A stretch of DNA of 64,000 bases from Actinernus sp. WN-2022 (Eukaryota > Cnidaria > Anthozoa > Actiniaria > Actinernidae): assembly GCA_030867875.1 (NCBI GenBank), contig JAOWCC010001501.1, forward strand, positions 21,481,524-21,545,523, read 5' to 3'. Both the position numbers and the translations under genes were made by a program. Below are positions 1-10,200 of the stretch, one piece after another. Numbering within the stretch: position 1 is the stretch's first letter; every line of letters starts with the position of its first letter. The notes under the pieces were generated by a model that saw nothing but the letters and a program-made list of their open reading frames with translations, did not search any database and was not told where the DNA came from.

Positions 1-224
1 GTAGCCAAACTTGTTTTTGTGCTTTTTAAAGTCACAGCCATTTCAGCTTCTGTGTATTTGACAGCTATTAATAGTTATTTATCTCAACTAATCCAGCTTC
101 ATTCAATTAAGTCGTTTTTGCTGCAGTTGTTTTCATAGAACTTGAAAAACTGCATTAATCAATAAATAATCGCTCCGAAAAGTTAACTTTTAGCTGATAA
201 ACGAAAAAGCAGAAAGAAAAATTG

Positions 225-823
225 AGCGAAAAATTGAACTGTGGATGACTCTCAATAAACTTAAACTGAATAATGACAAAACCGAACTCTTAATTCTCCA
301 CTTCCGCCATCGACCTTATACTCCGCTGTCATCCATAGCTGTAGGAAATGAAATTATCTACCAATCAAGTCATGCTAGAAACATAGGCGTTATTTTTGAT
401 GAGACCATGACCACGACTCGACATGTCAACTCTATTTGCAAGTCCGCCTTCTATCAGCTAAGAAACATTGCCAAGATAAGGAAGTACTTATCAATGCACA
501 CGACTGAAATACTCATTCACGCTTTCGTTACATCAAAACTAGATAACTGCAACTCTTTATTATATGGTACACCAAAACAACTTACCCAGAAACTGCAACA
601 TGTTCAGAACGCTGCAGCCCGTATATTAACTTGTTAACGGAAATATGATAACATTTCACCTGTTCTTAGAGAGCTACACTGGCTATCCATAGATAAGCGA
701 ATAACATTTAAACTCCTACTGCTTACCTATAAAACTCTTAACAAATTAGCTCCTCCCTATCTACTAGACTTAGTGCGCATTCATAGACCTATCAGGACAC
801 TGCGTTCATCTGCTGACTCGTTA
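225..823 (+). pseudogene. LINE reverse-transcriptase C-terminal fragment, 5' half
   Basis: Translation from about 225 reads WMTLNKLKLNNDKTELL, then NIGVIFDETM, then LLYGTPKQLTQKLQHVQNAAARIL. This is the thumb and post-RT region of CR1/L2/Jockey-type LINEs. An in-frame TAA at 635 interrupts it, but the same frame continues as RKYDNISPVLRELHWL up to 823. There a DNA transposon has inserted, and the rest of the LINE resumes at 1635. Confidence 0.85.
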
Positions 824-1634
824 TGCACTTGTCATCGGCTTCCCCGATGGGGCGGGGGAAACCCCGGGCAATATGCGGAAAATAGGGGCCTTTGTGGGGA
901 CTTTGCAGCGCTTTTGTGCCGCAATAGTAGGGGAAATATGGGGCCTTTGATTTACTCTGCCCCAACCCCCTGGGGGAAATTCGATCCCGGTAAACGGCGA
1001 GGAGACTGGGACTAGTGTGGCTGAGAAGCAAGATGGCGGACAGAGAAAGCGGCGATTCATCAACGAAGACGGAGAAGTGCAACAGAACAGAGAGTAAAGG
1101 AGAAAGAAGTCTGCTGAGTTGATAAGGATGTGTACTGCGTAGGGAAGGCGAACACGGATTTATGATCCAGTGTAGTGACTGCAATGAATGGTTTCATGGC
1201 AAATGTATTCAGGTCACTCCTGCAGAACAGATGAAGGACTACTTCTGTCCTATGTGTGTTAATAGGATTAGATTAGAATATCATAGTATTTCGAACGTTA
1301 TACTAATAAAGTCGTTGATGTTTTGTTTGGACAGTTGAATGGCAGTGTACGTTGTAAAGGAATAGTGTTGGCTCTCCTTTGCCTTTGCGCACTAAAACAA
1401 CGTCAGACTGATTGATGGAAGTTGGAATCTTTATTGAACGCATTTTCTTACATATTTATTTCGCTAACTAGATAGGATATGGGGGCTATGCTACAAATTG
1501 GCCCACTGCAGTGGGACTTTGCTAAAGAGTAAAGCCCCAAATGGAGGGAAATGTTGGGGCACTGAAAGGCATGACTGTCAAAGTCCCCATATTTCCCCGG
1601 GGTACCTCCCTCGGGGAAGCCGATGACAAGTGCA
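824..1634. mobile_element. Harbinger-like non-autonomous element inserted in a LINE
   Basis: 811 bp bounded by 22-bp perfect terminal inverted repeats (824-845 and 1613-1634; core CTTGTCATCGGCTTCCCC) and flanked by TTA on both sides (821-823, 1635-1637). A 3-bp TWA target duplication is typical of PIF/Harbinger. The LINE reading frame resumes right after it. There is no transposase, but the inside holds a broken PHD-finger coding stretch. Confidence 0.75.
1033..1338 (+). pseudogene. Captured PHD-finger coding sequence (broken) inside the Harbinger-like element
   Basis: An ATG at 1033 opens MADRESGDSSTKTEK, which stops at tandem TGA TAA (1120-1125). The same frame then reads GCVLRREGEHGFMIQC, SDCNEWFHGKCI and DYFCPMC, ending at TGA 1336. 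The Cys spacing with WFH is that of a PHD finger, closest in look to the CXXC1/CFP1 type that binds H3K4me3. One early Cys appears as Leu. It looks like a host exon carried by the transposon and decayed; a transposon-encoded PHD is the alternative. Confidence 0.7.
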
Positions 1635-1935
1635 TTACGCCTTACTCGTCCTATAGCTAAACTCAAATCATATGGCCAGCGTGCATTCTCGATATCGGCG
1701 CCTAAGCTGTGAAACGGCTTGCCCTGAAGCATTCGTGAAGCCTCAAATGTAGTCGTATTTAAGTCTAAACTAAAGAGCTACCATGCTTGACCGGCTTAAC
1801 CGGCAACACTTTGTACTTCCGTCTCAGCCCTTATACATCTTTATCGTTTTGCGCAATTAATCAAATTATTGTAAGCGCATAGAACATTTATGTATATGCG
1901 CTATATAAGTATTTATTGTTATTATTATTATTAAA
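1635..1935 (+). mobile_element. LINE 3' end with stem-loop and (ATT)n tail
   Basis: Continues the LINE of 225-823: residues KLKSYGQRAFSISAPKLWN, then REASNVVVFKSKLKSYHA and stop. Then comes a 3' UTR with an imperfect stem-loop (about 1871-1908) and an ATT microsatellite at 1915-1934. This is the normal 3' terminus of this LINE type. Confidence 0.8.
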
Positions 1936-1939
1936 GATT

Positions 1940-2530
1940 TTTAAATTAGTATTTGCCTTCATGTCACAATTGTTTATTTTTTTTCAAAATGTATAGGTTT
2001 TAGCGCTATTTGTTTACGAAGAGTTGTGAGCGAATTTGGAAAATGCTGAGCCCGCTGAGCAACCAATCAAATTGCAGCATTCAGAGTCATCTTGCCCGCT
2101 CACTGAGCTGCCATAACACTCATATTTTCTCTCGCGCGTGATTGGTGGATTGCCTCACGTGACTCGATATTTTCTCTCCGCGAGCGGGAAATATTAAGCA
2201 ATTATTAGACGAGGCTAAGCAAAATATGATGAATTTTCTGTAGCGAGCTACCAGTTATTTGCCGATGCCGAAGGCATCATATTTTCGATAGCTACAGTTC
2301 CAATAATTGTTCTAATAATTTCCTCCTCTGAACGCTCTGGAAACCGAGCAGCTATATTGGGATTTGTTGTTGAACAGCACTGCGCATGTACACAACAATA
2401 TCTGCAGAAAACTGTTATTTGCGCGCAATTATCTGCAGGTGAATCAACCAATCAAAATTCGGGATACTTATAAGGGACTGAATAATAACAGCGAATACAC
2501 ACCCTGTGAGCGTATAAGCACGCGTCCAAA
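1940..2530. other. No gene recognised
   Basis: AT-rich sequence with several CCAAT-like motifs and no conserved coding signal. A short minus-strand ORF (2248-2451) matches nothing I know. Confidence 0.5.
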
Positions 2531-2539
2531 AATGTTTTG

Positions 2540-2685
2540 AAGGAATATGCCCTGATGTTGGTCCTTGGACATTACCTGATCCTCGAAGCTCACAATTTCC
2601 CTCGAGCTTCGCACTAGTCGGGAACTCTTCTCTTCTCGGAACACATAATATCCGCGGACAAAATATCAGGGCATATTTCGACGCC
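2540..2685. repeat. Small imperfect palindrome
   Basis: The arms at about 2543-2564 and 2655-2677 share AATATGCCCTGAT in opposite orientation, so this is probably a small decayed foldback element. It sits where exon 7 of gene A would be expected by comparison with gene B. Confidence 0.4.
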
Positions 2686-2719
2686 ACAAATAGGTTATTG
2701 TTAAATAAAAATATACCCT

Positions 2720-2785
2720 ATGAGAAGAAAGTGTTGACTTTACACATTCTCGACGATAAGACTTTCACGTCTTCTTGAACAAAGA
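2720..2785. repeat. Sequence shared with the flank of gene B exon 7
   Basis: About 65 bp that matches 35950-36015, with a core of 38 bp and two mismatches (GACTTTACACATTCTCGACG). In gene B it lies just upstream of exon 7. It may be retained intron 6 sequence of gene A, or a small dispersed repeat. Confidence 0.45.
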
Positions 2786-2789
2786 CTTG

Positions 2790-3240
2790 AAAACAAGGCC
2801 TAAGACCTTGTTTCGTTTACCATCACCCGACCGACCCAATTTTTTGGAAAAGTAAAAATAAAATAAAAAGAAAGATTGAGGACCGACCCAGGAATGACTG
2901 AAGAATAATTTCATAACTACACCTCTTTTCCGAGCTCGCTACGTTTTAGTTTCTTGCTTTTCTCGTGCGAATTGTCAATCCACAACTAGAGAAAAAGTAG
3001 TCGAGGAATACATAAAGTTTAACGCGAGTCTTCAAGCTGACTGACATCGATTCTTTTTTTTTGGGGGGGGGAGGGGGGCCCGACCGACCCACCGGCATCA
3101 CGAGAGAGAGAGGGCGTTGGTAAATGAAACCTTTTTGGGGATAGCCTACGTTAACAACATGCAGAGGATCATGTAGCAGATGACTCAGTTTCTTGCTAGC
3201 AGTAAACATATTTTTCTCTAGCTATGAATAAATACCTCTT
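2790..3240. other. No gene recognised; T-run/G-run tract
   Basis: Contains a long T tract followed by a G tract (about 3052-3078) and repeated GACCGACC motifs. No coding signal. Confidence 0.45.
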
Positions 3241-3255
3241 ATTTCACGAGCGCGA

Positions 3256-3374
3256 GGTCCGTACCGTAAGTTATGGACCGGTCCGTTCCGTAGTTATGGA
3301 CCGAGTTTTTCCTCTGTTTTATGGTCCAGGCGCGAAGCAAAAAAAACGAGGATCCATAACTTACGGTACGGACC
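3256..3374. repeat. Perfect 22-bp palindrome with a third partial copy
   Basis: 3256-3277 and 3353-3374 are exact reverse complements (core GTCCGTACCGTAAGTTATGG). A second motif copy lies at 3281-3302 and a diverged one at about 3449-3472. Foldback-type element of unknown class. Confidence 0.65.
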
Positions 3375-3784
3375 GAGCAAGCGTGTTTAATAAAAAGTTT
3401 ATTATATGGCTCAAATGTATTCAAAACCAACTTTGCTTTAATTTTGCGGTCCGTACGGAATGTTATGGACCACAAACTGACCAATCATAGCTCACAAAGT
3501 TACCTAGCCATGTAATAAAGAGAGATAACTCTACTTTTTTTAACATTGATTGAAGCAGCTGGTTCCTTTATGACCGGCTTTGCTTATTTGTAAGACCATG
3601 ACGAAGAATATGGAAGAAACCACACAGAATTTCTCAGGATACACATACTTTTTACATGGTTTTCATTGTATTCCATAGATACTTTTTGTTCCCAACTTTT
3701 TTTTCTTGGGGTATCGTTGTTTGACAAATCTGTAGATGCAAACCAAAACGTTATGCTCCGCTGACCGAAACAACGAAGGCTCTG

Positions 3785-3930
3785 GACTTCAAATACAAGT
3801 TTCCGAGGGCTTCAGTTAAACCTTTTTGGTAAATAATTGTTTAACTGAGTAAACTCACAATGAATTACAAATTAAGAAAACTTAAACATGTTAAATTCTT
3901 AGGCTTAGCTTTAAAGTAGTTTTGTTGTTT
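3785..3930 (+). repeat. Dispersed repeat, inverted copy at 29225-29395
   Basis: Matches the reverse complement of 29225-29395 over about 140 bp (shared CTCACA and GAATTACAAATTAAGAAAAC). In the second copy it adjoins a Gypsy integrase fragment, so it is probably the 3' part of the same LTR element. Confidence 0.5.
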
Positions 3931-4089
3931 TTGGCGAAACATTTCACATTCGTGCATGCATAATGATTAGAAACAGGATGGTCTTTCAGTTTGGGCAGGA
4001 AACTGACGGGACGCACACGCGCTGGGTTCAGTAAAAGCGCATGCGTGTGACGTTATGCCGTGGTACCTGCACAATTCTCTCCAACTCAC

Positions 4090-4223
4090 CGGTTCACCTT
4101 GACTCGAAGGATGTGCGTAAACTTGGTTGGGTTGTCTGTTGTTATTGTCGTCTTCTCGTACCGCTCAATGTGCTGTTTGTTTCGCTGCCTATCTCCTATT
4201 TTCTTCATTTCATAATGGAATGC
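4090..4223 (-). CDS. Gene A exon 6
   Basis: 134 nt between acceptor CAATTATTTAG|GCATTC and donor AACCG|GTGAGT. Encodes AFHYEMKKIG and onward to FTHILRVKVN. An in-frame TGA follows the donor at 4086-4088. Confidence 0.72.
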
Positions 4224-7200
4224 CTAAATAATTGACGAGAAAAAGAACTATTGAAAACCAATTGCTTTGTTTTAGTGGTTTTTGCATCGTCATGACCCTC
4301 GAACGCAATTGTAGAACAAGTAAAAAAATTCTGACACGGCTAGAATGACCTAGCCGATCTGTGGGTAGCCTGCGTTGCGGCTCTGGAGTATAGGAGCGCA
4401 GCTAGCGGAGATTAGGGGGATTGGGGCGGGATTGATATTTTGCTCCAACGGATTTATTTACTGTCATACATGTGGGCGCACAATGGCGTTTCACTTCATA
4501 CATGCTATGTAACCTCTCACACATACACACACAGGGATCCCGATACACTACAGTACGTACCTCGTTATTTCCATCAGCTGGATAGCGAGGAAGAACAAAA
4601 TTACCCAGACCAAACGCTACTAGGGTGTTTCCCTCGAAACAGTGGCGCTGTAACAGATGGGAGTGGGAACCAATCACCATGGAAACGTTAAGTGACACCA
4701 GGTGTTTAGCAGTGGGAAGCTGTTTAACTGTTGGAGGAATGCGATACTCCGCACCCCAGTGAAGAAAGACCACGATGAAGTCTGGTTTAAGGGCCTGGAA
4801 GGCAAAAAAGGAACGACGACGTGTTTTGGTTATTATTCGAACTTGAGGTCTGGATTAGCCATTTCGTAAACTGATAAAGGACTGAAATATCACATAGAAA
4901 CGAGTATGTTTACCGAGTTTGAAGATTTTTGAATAAATAAGAACTCAATAGCAAGCTTGAGATGAACCCCATCACATGAAAGAACACATCGAAATTAGTA
5001 TGTTTACCGAGTTTGAAGATGTTTGAGTAAATAAGAACTGAATAGCAAGCTTGAGATGAACCACATCACATGAAAGAACACATCGTAATTAGTATGTTTA
5101 CCGAGTTTGAAGATGTTTGAGTAAGTAAGATCTGAATAGCAAGCTTGAGATGAACCCCATCACATGAAAGAACACATCGTAATTAGTATGTTTACCTAGT
5201 TTGAAGATGTGTGAGTAAATAAGAACTGAATAGCAAGCTTGAGATGAACCCTATCACATGAAATATCACATAGAAACGAGTATGTTTACCGAGTTTGAAG
5301 ATGTTTGAGTAAGTAAGATCTGAATAGCAAGCTTGAGATGAACCCCATCACATGAAAGAACACATCGAAATTAGTATGTTTACCGAGTTTGAAGATGTTG
5401 GAGTAAATAAGAACTGAATAGCAAGCTTAAGATGAACCCCATCACATGAAAGAACACATCGAAATTAGTATGTTTACCGAGTTTGAAGATGTTTGAGTAA
5501 ATAAGAACTGAATAGCAAGCTTGAGATGAACCCCATCACATGAAAGAACACATCGTAATTAGTATGTTTACCGAGTTTGAAGATGTTGGAGTAAATAAGA
5601 ACTGAATAGCAAGCTTGAGATGAACCACATCACATGAAAGAACACATCGTAATTAGTATGTTTACCGAGTTTGAAGATGTGTGAGTAAATAAGAGCTGAA
5701 TAGCAAGCTTGAGATGAACCCCATCACATGAAAGAACACATCGTAATTAGTATGTTTACCGAGTTTGAAGATGTTGGAGTAAATAAGAACTGAATAGCAA
5801 GCTTGAGATGAACCCCATCACATGAAAGAACACATCGTAATTAGTATGTTTACCGAGTTTGAAGATGTTGGAGTAAATAAGAACTGAATAACAAGCTTGA
5901 GATGAACCCCATCACATGAAAGAACACATCGTAATTAGTATGTTTACCGAGTTTGAAGATGTTTGAGTAAATAAGAACTGAATAGCAAGCTTGAGATGAA
6001 CCCCATCACATGAAAGAACACATCGTAATTAGTATGTTTACCGAGTTTGAAGATGTTGGAGTAAATAAATAAGAACTGAATAGCAAGCTTGAGATGAACC
6101 CCATCACATGAAAGAACACATCGTAATTAGTATGTTTACCGAGTTTGAAGATGTGTGAGTAAATAAGAGCTGAATAGCAAGCTTGAGATGAACCCCATCA
6201 CATGAAAGAACACATCGTAATTAGTATGTTTACCGAGTTTGAAGATGTTGGAGTAAATAAGAACTGAATAGCAAGCTTGAGATGAACCACATCACATGAA
6301 AGAACACATCGTAATTAGTATGTTTACCGAGTTTGAAGATGTTGGAGTAAATAAGAACTGAATAGCAAGCTTGAGATGAACCCTATCACATGAAAGAACA
6401 CATCGAAATTAGTATGTTTACCGAGTTTGAAGATGTTGGAGTAAATAAGAACTGAATAGCAAGCTTGAGATGAACCCCATCACATGAAAGAACACATCGA
6501 AATTAGTATGTTTACCGAGTTTGAAGATGTTTGAATAAATAAGAACTGAATAGCAAGCTTTTGAATATCACAAAAACAAGACAGTATGGACTGGGGGGTG
6601 GCCTCTCATTTTTGGGTTTTTTGGAAAGCTCACCACCTCGTTAATATTGACCCAAACGTCTGTTGTGTTGACTGTTATTTTTAATTCGAAATAGTTAATA
6701 GGAATACAGTCACAATACAAAGGTGAGATATAAGCAATACCAATGGCTCCTCCTCCTATTGCTTGGGGTCCAACTACATGCAAACGGTGAACGATAAGCG
6801 GATTCCGACCACAACATTATTAAAATAGAAAAAGCTGACGAGAAAGATCACAATCAGACTTTTATAACCAAGCCTTCAATAGGCTATACTAACCTTCAGT
6901 GCAAGGACTCTCAATAGGCTATATACTAACCTTCAGCGCAAGGACGTCTCAATAGGCTATACTACCTTCAGTGCAAGGACGTCTCAATAGGCTATACTAA
7001 CCTTCAGTGCAAGGACGTCTCTCGTGGCTATACTAACCTTCAGTGCAAGGACGTCTCAATAGGCTATACTAACCTTCAGTGCAAGGACGTCTCAATAGGC
7101 TATACTACCTTCAGTGCAAGGACGTCTCAATAGGCTATACTAACCTTCAGTGCAAGGACGTCTCAATAGGCTATACTACCTTCAGTGCAAGGACGTCTCA

Positions 7201-10200
7201 ATAGGCTATGCTAACCTTCAGTGCAAGGACGTCTCAATAGGCTATACTAACCTTCAGTGCAAGGACGTCTCTCGTGGCTATACTAGCCTTCAGTGCAAGG
7301 ACGTCTCAATAGGCTATACTAACCTTCAGTGCAAGGACGTCTCTCGTGGCTATACTAACCTTCAGTGCAAGGACGTCTCAATAGGCTATACTAACCTTCA
7401 GTGCAAGGACTCTCAATAGGCTATACTAACCTTCAGTGCAAGGACGTCTCAATAGGCTATACTACCTTCAGTGCAAGGACGTCTCAATAGGCTGTACTAA
7501 CCTTCAGTGCAAGGACGTCTCTCGTGGCGATTTTGTCAGAATAGATTGCAGGACCAGACTTGAATCTTAACCGTGGTTCCGTACATATTACTTGTATATC
7601 ACAGTAGTTGAGAAAACCGATCTTTATTCCTTTCACCTTCTTGATAACAGGAACCTAGAAAAGTGTTAAATATTGGCCTTGTTATTGGTTTAAAAACAGT
7701 CACCAGCGATGCAAATATACAAACGCAATGTTGGTTGAACTATATAACACCAAAATCTAGTTTTTCCATCAATATTACCCAAAATTGCGGTCATGACGTC
7801 ACATGACGTACCAACATTGAATAAACCAATGCTGATATCTGGTCTAAATACGATTAGCATAATCCAGCCGCCGTCTATTGGCAAACTCGCCATCTGATTG
7901 GCTAGCCAGGCGCCGTCTTACGATCGTTCTAGTTCACCACAAAATTTTGGCGCGAACTCATTGGTCAAAAGCGATCACGTGACGTGATAGGTATCATCCG
8001 CGGAGGCAAACTATCAGGCGTTATAGTTCACCACAAAATTTTGGCGCGCGCTCATTCGTGAAGAGCGATCACGTGACGTGATAGTTGTCGTCCGCGGAGG
8101 CAAACTATCAGGAGATAGTGCCCGCTGAGCACGAAAGACAATTTTGTGTTGAACAATAACGCAAATAGACTGTGTCTGTCTCGGACCTATCGGCTGATAG
8201 CTTCCCTAGGAAATTAATGTTCTTAAAACTAGCATATAAGTCCTCGAACTTCGTTCTCGGGCTTATATTTGTTTTAAGAACATCAAATTTCCGCCGGCAA
8301 CTATCAGCCGATAGTTCCTCGACGGACACAGTCTATTTGTATAATAGTCCATCGTGCGCGCTGCAGAGAAAAATCACTTAGAAAAATGCTTTTTAGCGAG
8401 CTTCGCGGACCCACCAACTATTATACAAATAGTGTCTGTCGAGAAACTATCGGCTGATAGTTGCCCTTGGAAATTTGATGTTCTTAAAACAAATATAAGC
8501 CTGAGAACGCAGTTAGAGGGCTTATATGCTAATTTTAAGAACATCAAATTTCCAAGGGATCGAAACACTCTATTTGTCTTTATTGTTCATGACAAAATTG
8601 TCTTACGCTTCGCCTGATAGTTTGCATCTGCGGAGGACAACTAACATGTCAGGTAATCGCTTTTGGCCAATGAGCGCGCGCCACAATTTTGGGTTGAACT
8701 ATAACTGCTGATAGAAACCTCGTTAAAAATATAATACCGCAAACGAAAGTGAGAAATACGCCGCCTCTTCGTTACACAAAATGGTCAATTTTAAAACCTT
8801 CTTCGCTTGATGTGGTACACCAAAAAAATATTACAGCTCAGGAGCGTAGCTTCCTGTACGCATATACGCACGTGCGTACACTTTGAGACGAAAATTCCTT
8901 GTTTGGCCTTGTATTTTTTTACGAGAGGGGGCCCTTAAAACCGGTAGCTACTGCACTTGTGCGTACAACTTGAAAATGCCTAGCTACGCCCCTGCAACTG
9001 TTCTATTGATAAAGACTTACATAAAATAAAAATGGGTTACCTGTGGTGCGTCGTACGGTCCGTATGTATACCCCATCGGGTCTATACCCAGACCCTTCAG
9101 CGTCGCCACAGTGAAATTGAGTGTTACTTCTCCAAAGTCATTTAAATGATTATTAGCCATGGCCAGGACATCGTATCCAGCGTATCTAGCACAGATATTA
9201 GATGGTAAGATGGAAATTAACGGGGTTATAAAAACCTTCCCCGTTAGCATAAAGTGATAAAAATTATATTTTCAATACAAGCCTGAAGTCTTTTGACTGT
9301 CAGAGCTCTCTTGAATACCTGAGCGAGGGTGCACTTTTCTTATCAGCCCGAAGGTAGATCTCCCAGCCCTCTTTCCTCTTGTTCTTTTCTACATCTTGAG
9401 TTTTTGTTATAAATGGAGATTCCAGGTTACCAATGGATAGATCTCCCTGCCTCAGATACGGAGCCACCTTTGCAAAGGATTCGTTATAAGTCGTGTAACC
9501 CATGTTTGCGTAGTAGCGCACGGACCCGCCCAAACTTACGTCTCCTGTAAATATCAGCGTTACTTCATCGTGACTGGCTAAGAAAAAAAAGTACAATAAA
9601 TAAGGGATTAATGGCTGTATTTACACAAGAGACGTAATCAGTTAAGCGACTTACTAGCCTCGTGGAAACAGTGTTAATTATATTTTTAGCAAGAGTATAG
9701 ATTGCATTATGTAATATGGTGCCTGAAAATATCCATAATTCCATCCCTGGATTTCCGTTCTAATAAGGTTAAGGGCGTTTGAGAAAGAAAATAGTTACAC
9801 CTAGCAGTAGAGATGTTCTTTTCATTCGCGCGCGAATGGGCGGTAACCTACGATTTCCTGCGCTCTGATTGGCTCCGGGAGCGGGAGGCTTTTTCCTATC
9901 TCTGACCACAGTCACGCTAACAAGTGCGTATGCTCTCGATTCATTGGAGTTTGGTCGATAATTTGTCTCTCAAGTCGAAAACGAATAGAGGAAAAATATA
10001 CGTTAATTACCGGCTTAGGTCCAGTCGGTCCGTATTGAGATAAACTGTGGCCTCGGTCTTGACAGTACTGACCTCGGGCACCGTTTTTCTCTATACCTCC
10101 CAGCCGGTAAATGGCCGTTTGACACTAGCATAATGCGTCTACACGTATTTGGGAAAAAAATTCTTAGTGCGTCTTCTTAGTTTAGCGCGTCTTCTTAGTT

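Noticed and set aside
3224..3490. 88- and 81-codon ORFs on both strands with YGTDR words
   Set aside because: Both follow from the inverted GTCCGTACCGTAAGTTATGG repeat.
4890..6560. CRISPR-like regular repeats
   Set aside because: Units are contiguous 94-bp tandem copies with no variable spacers, in an intron of a eukaryotic gene.
7150..7419. 89-codon plus-strand ORF with a 12-residue repeat (LQCKDVSIGYTN)
   Set aside because: It is only the 36-bp array read in frame; the array derives from the minus-strand exon 4 boundary of gene A, so no repeat protein is implied.
8108..8711. Overlapping ORFs containing repeated ELSADSC-type words on both strands
   Set aside because: They are the two hairpins of the foldback element read in several frames. 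Similarity between them comes from the palindrome, not from protein conservation.
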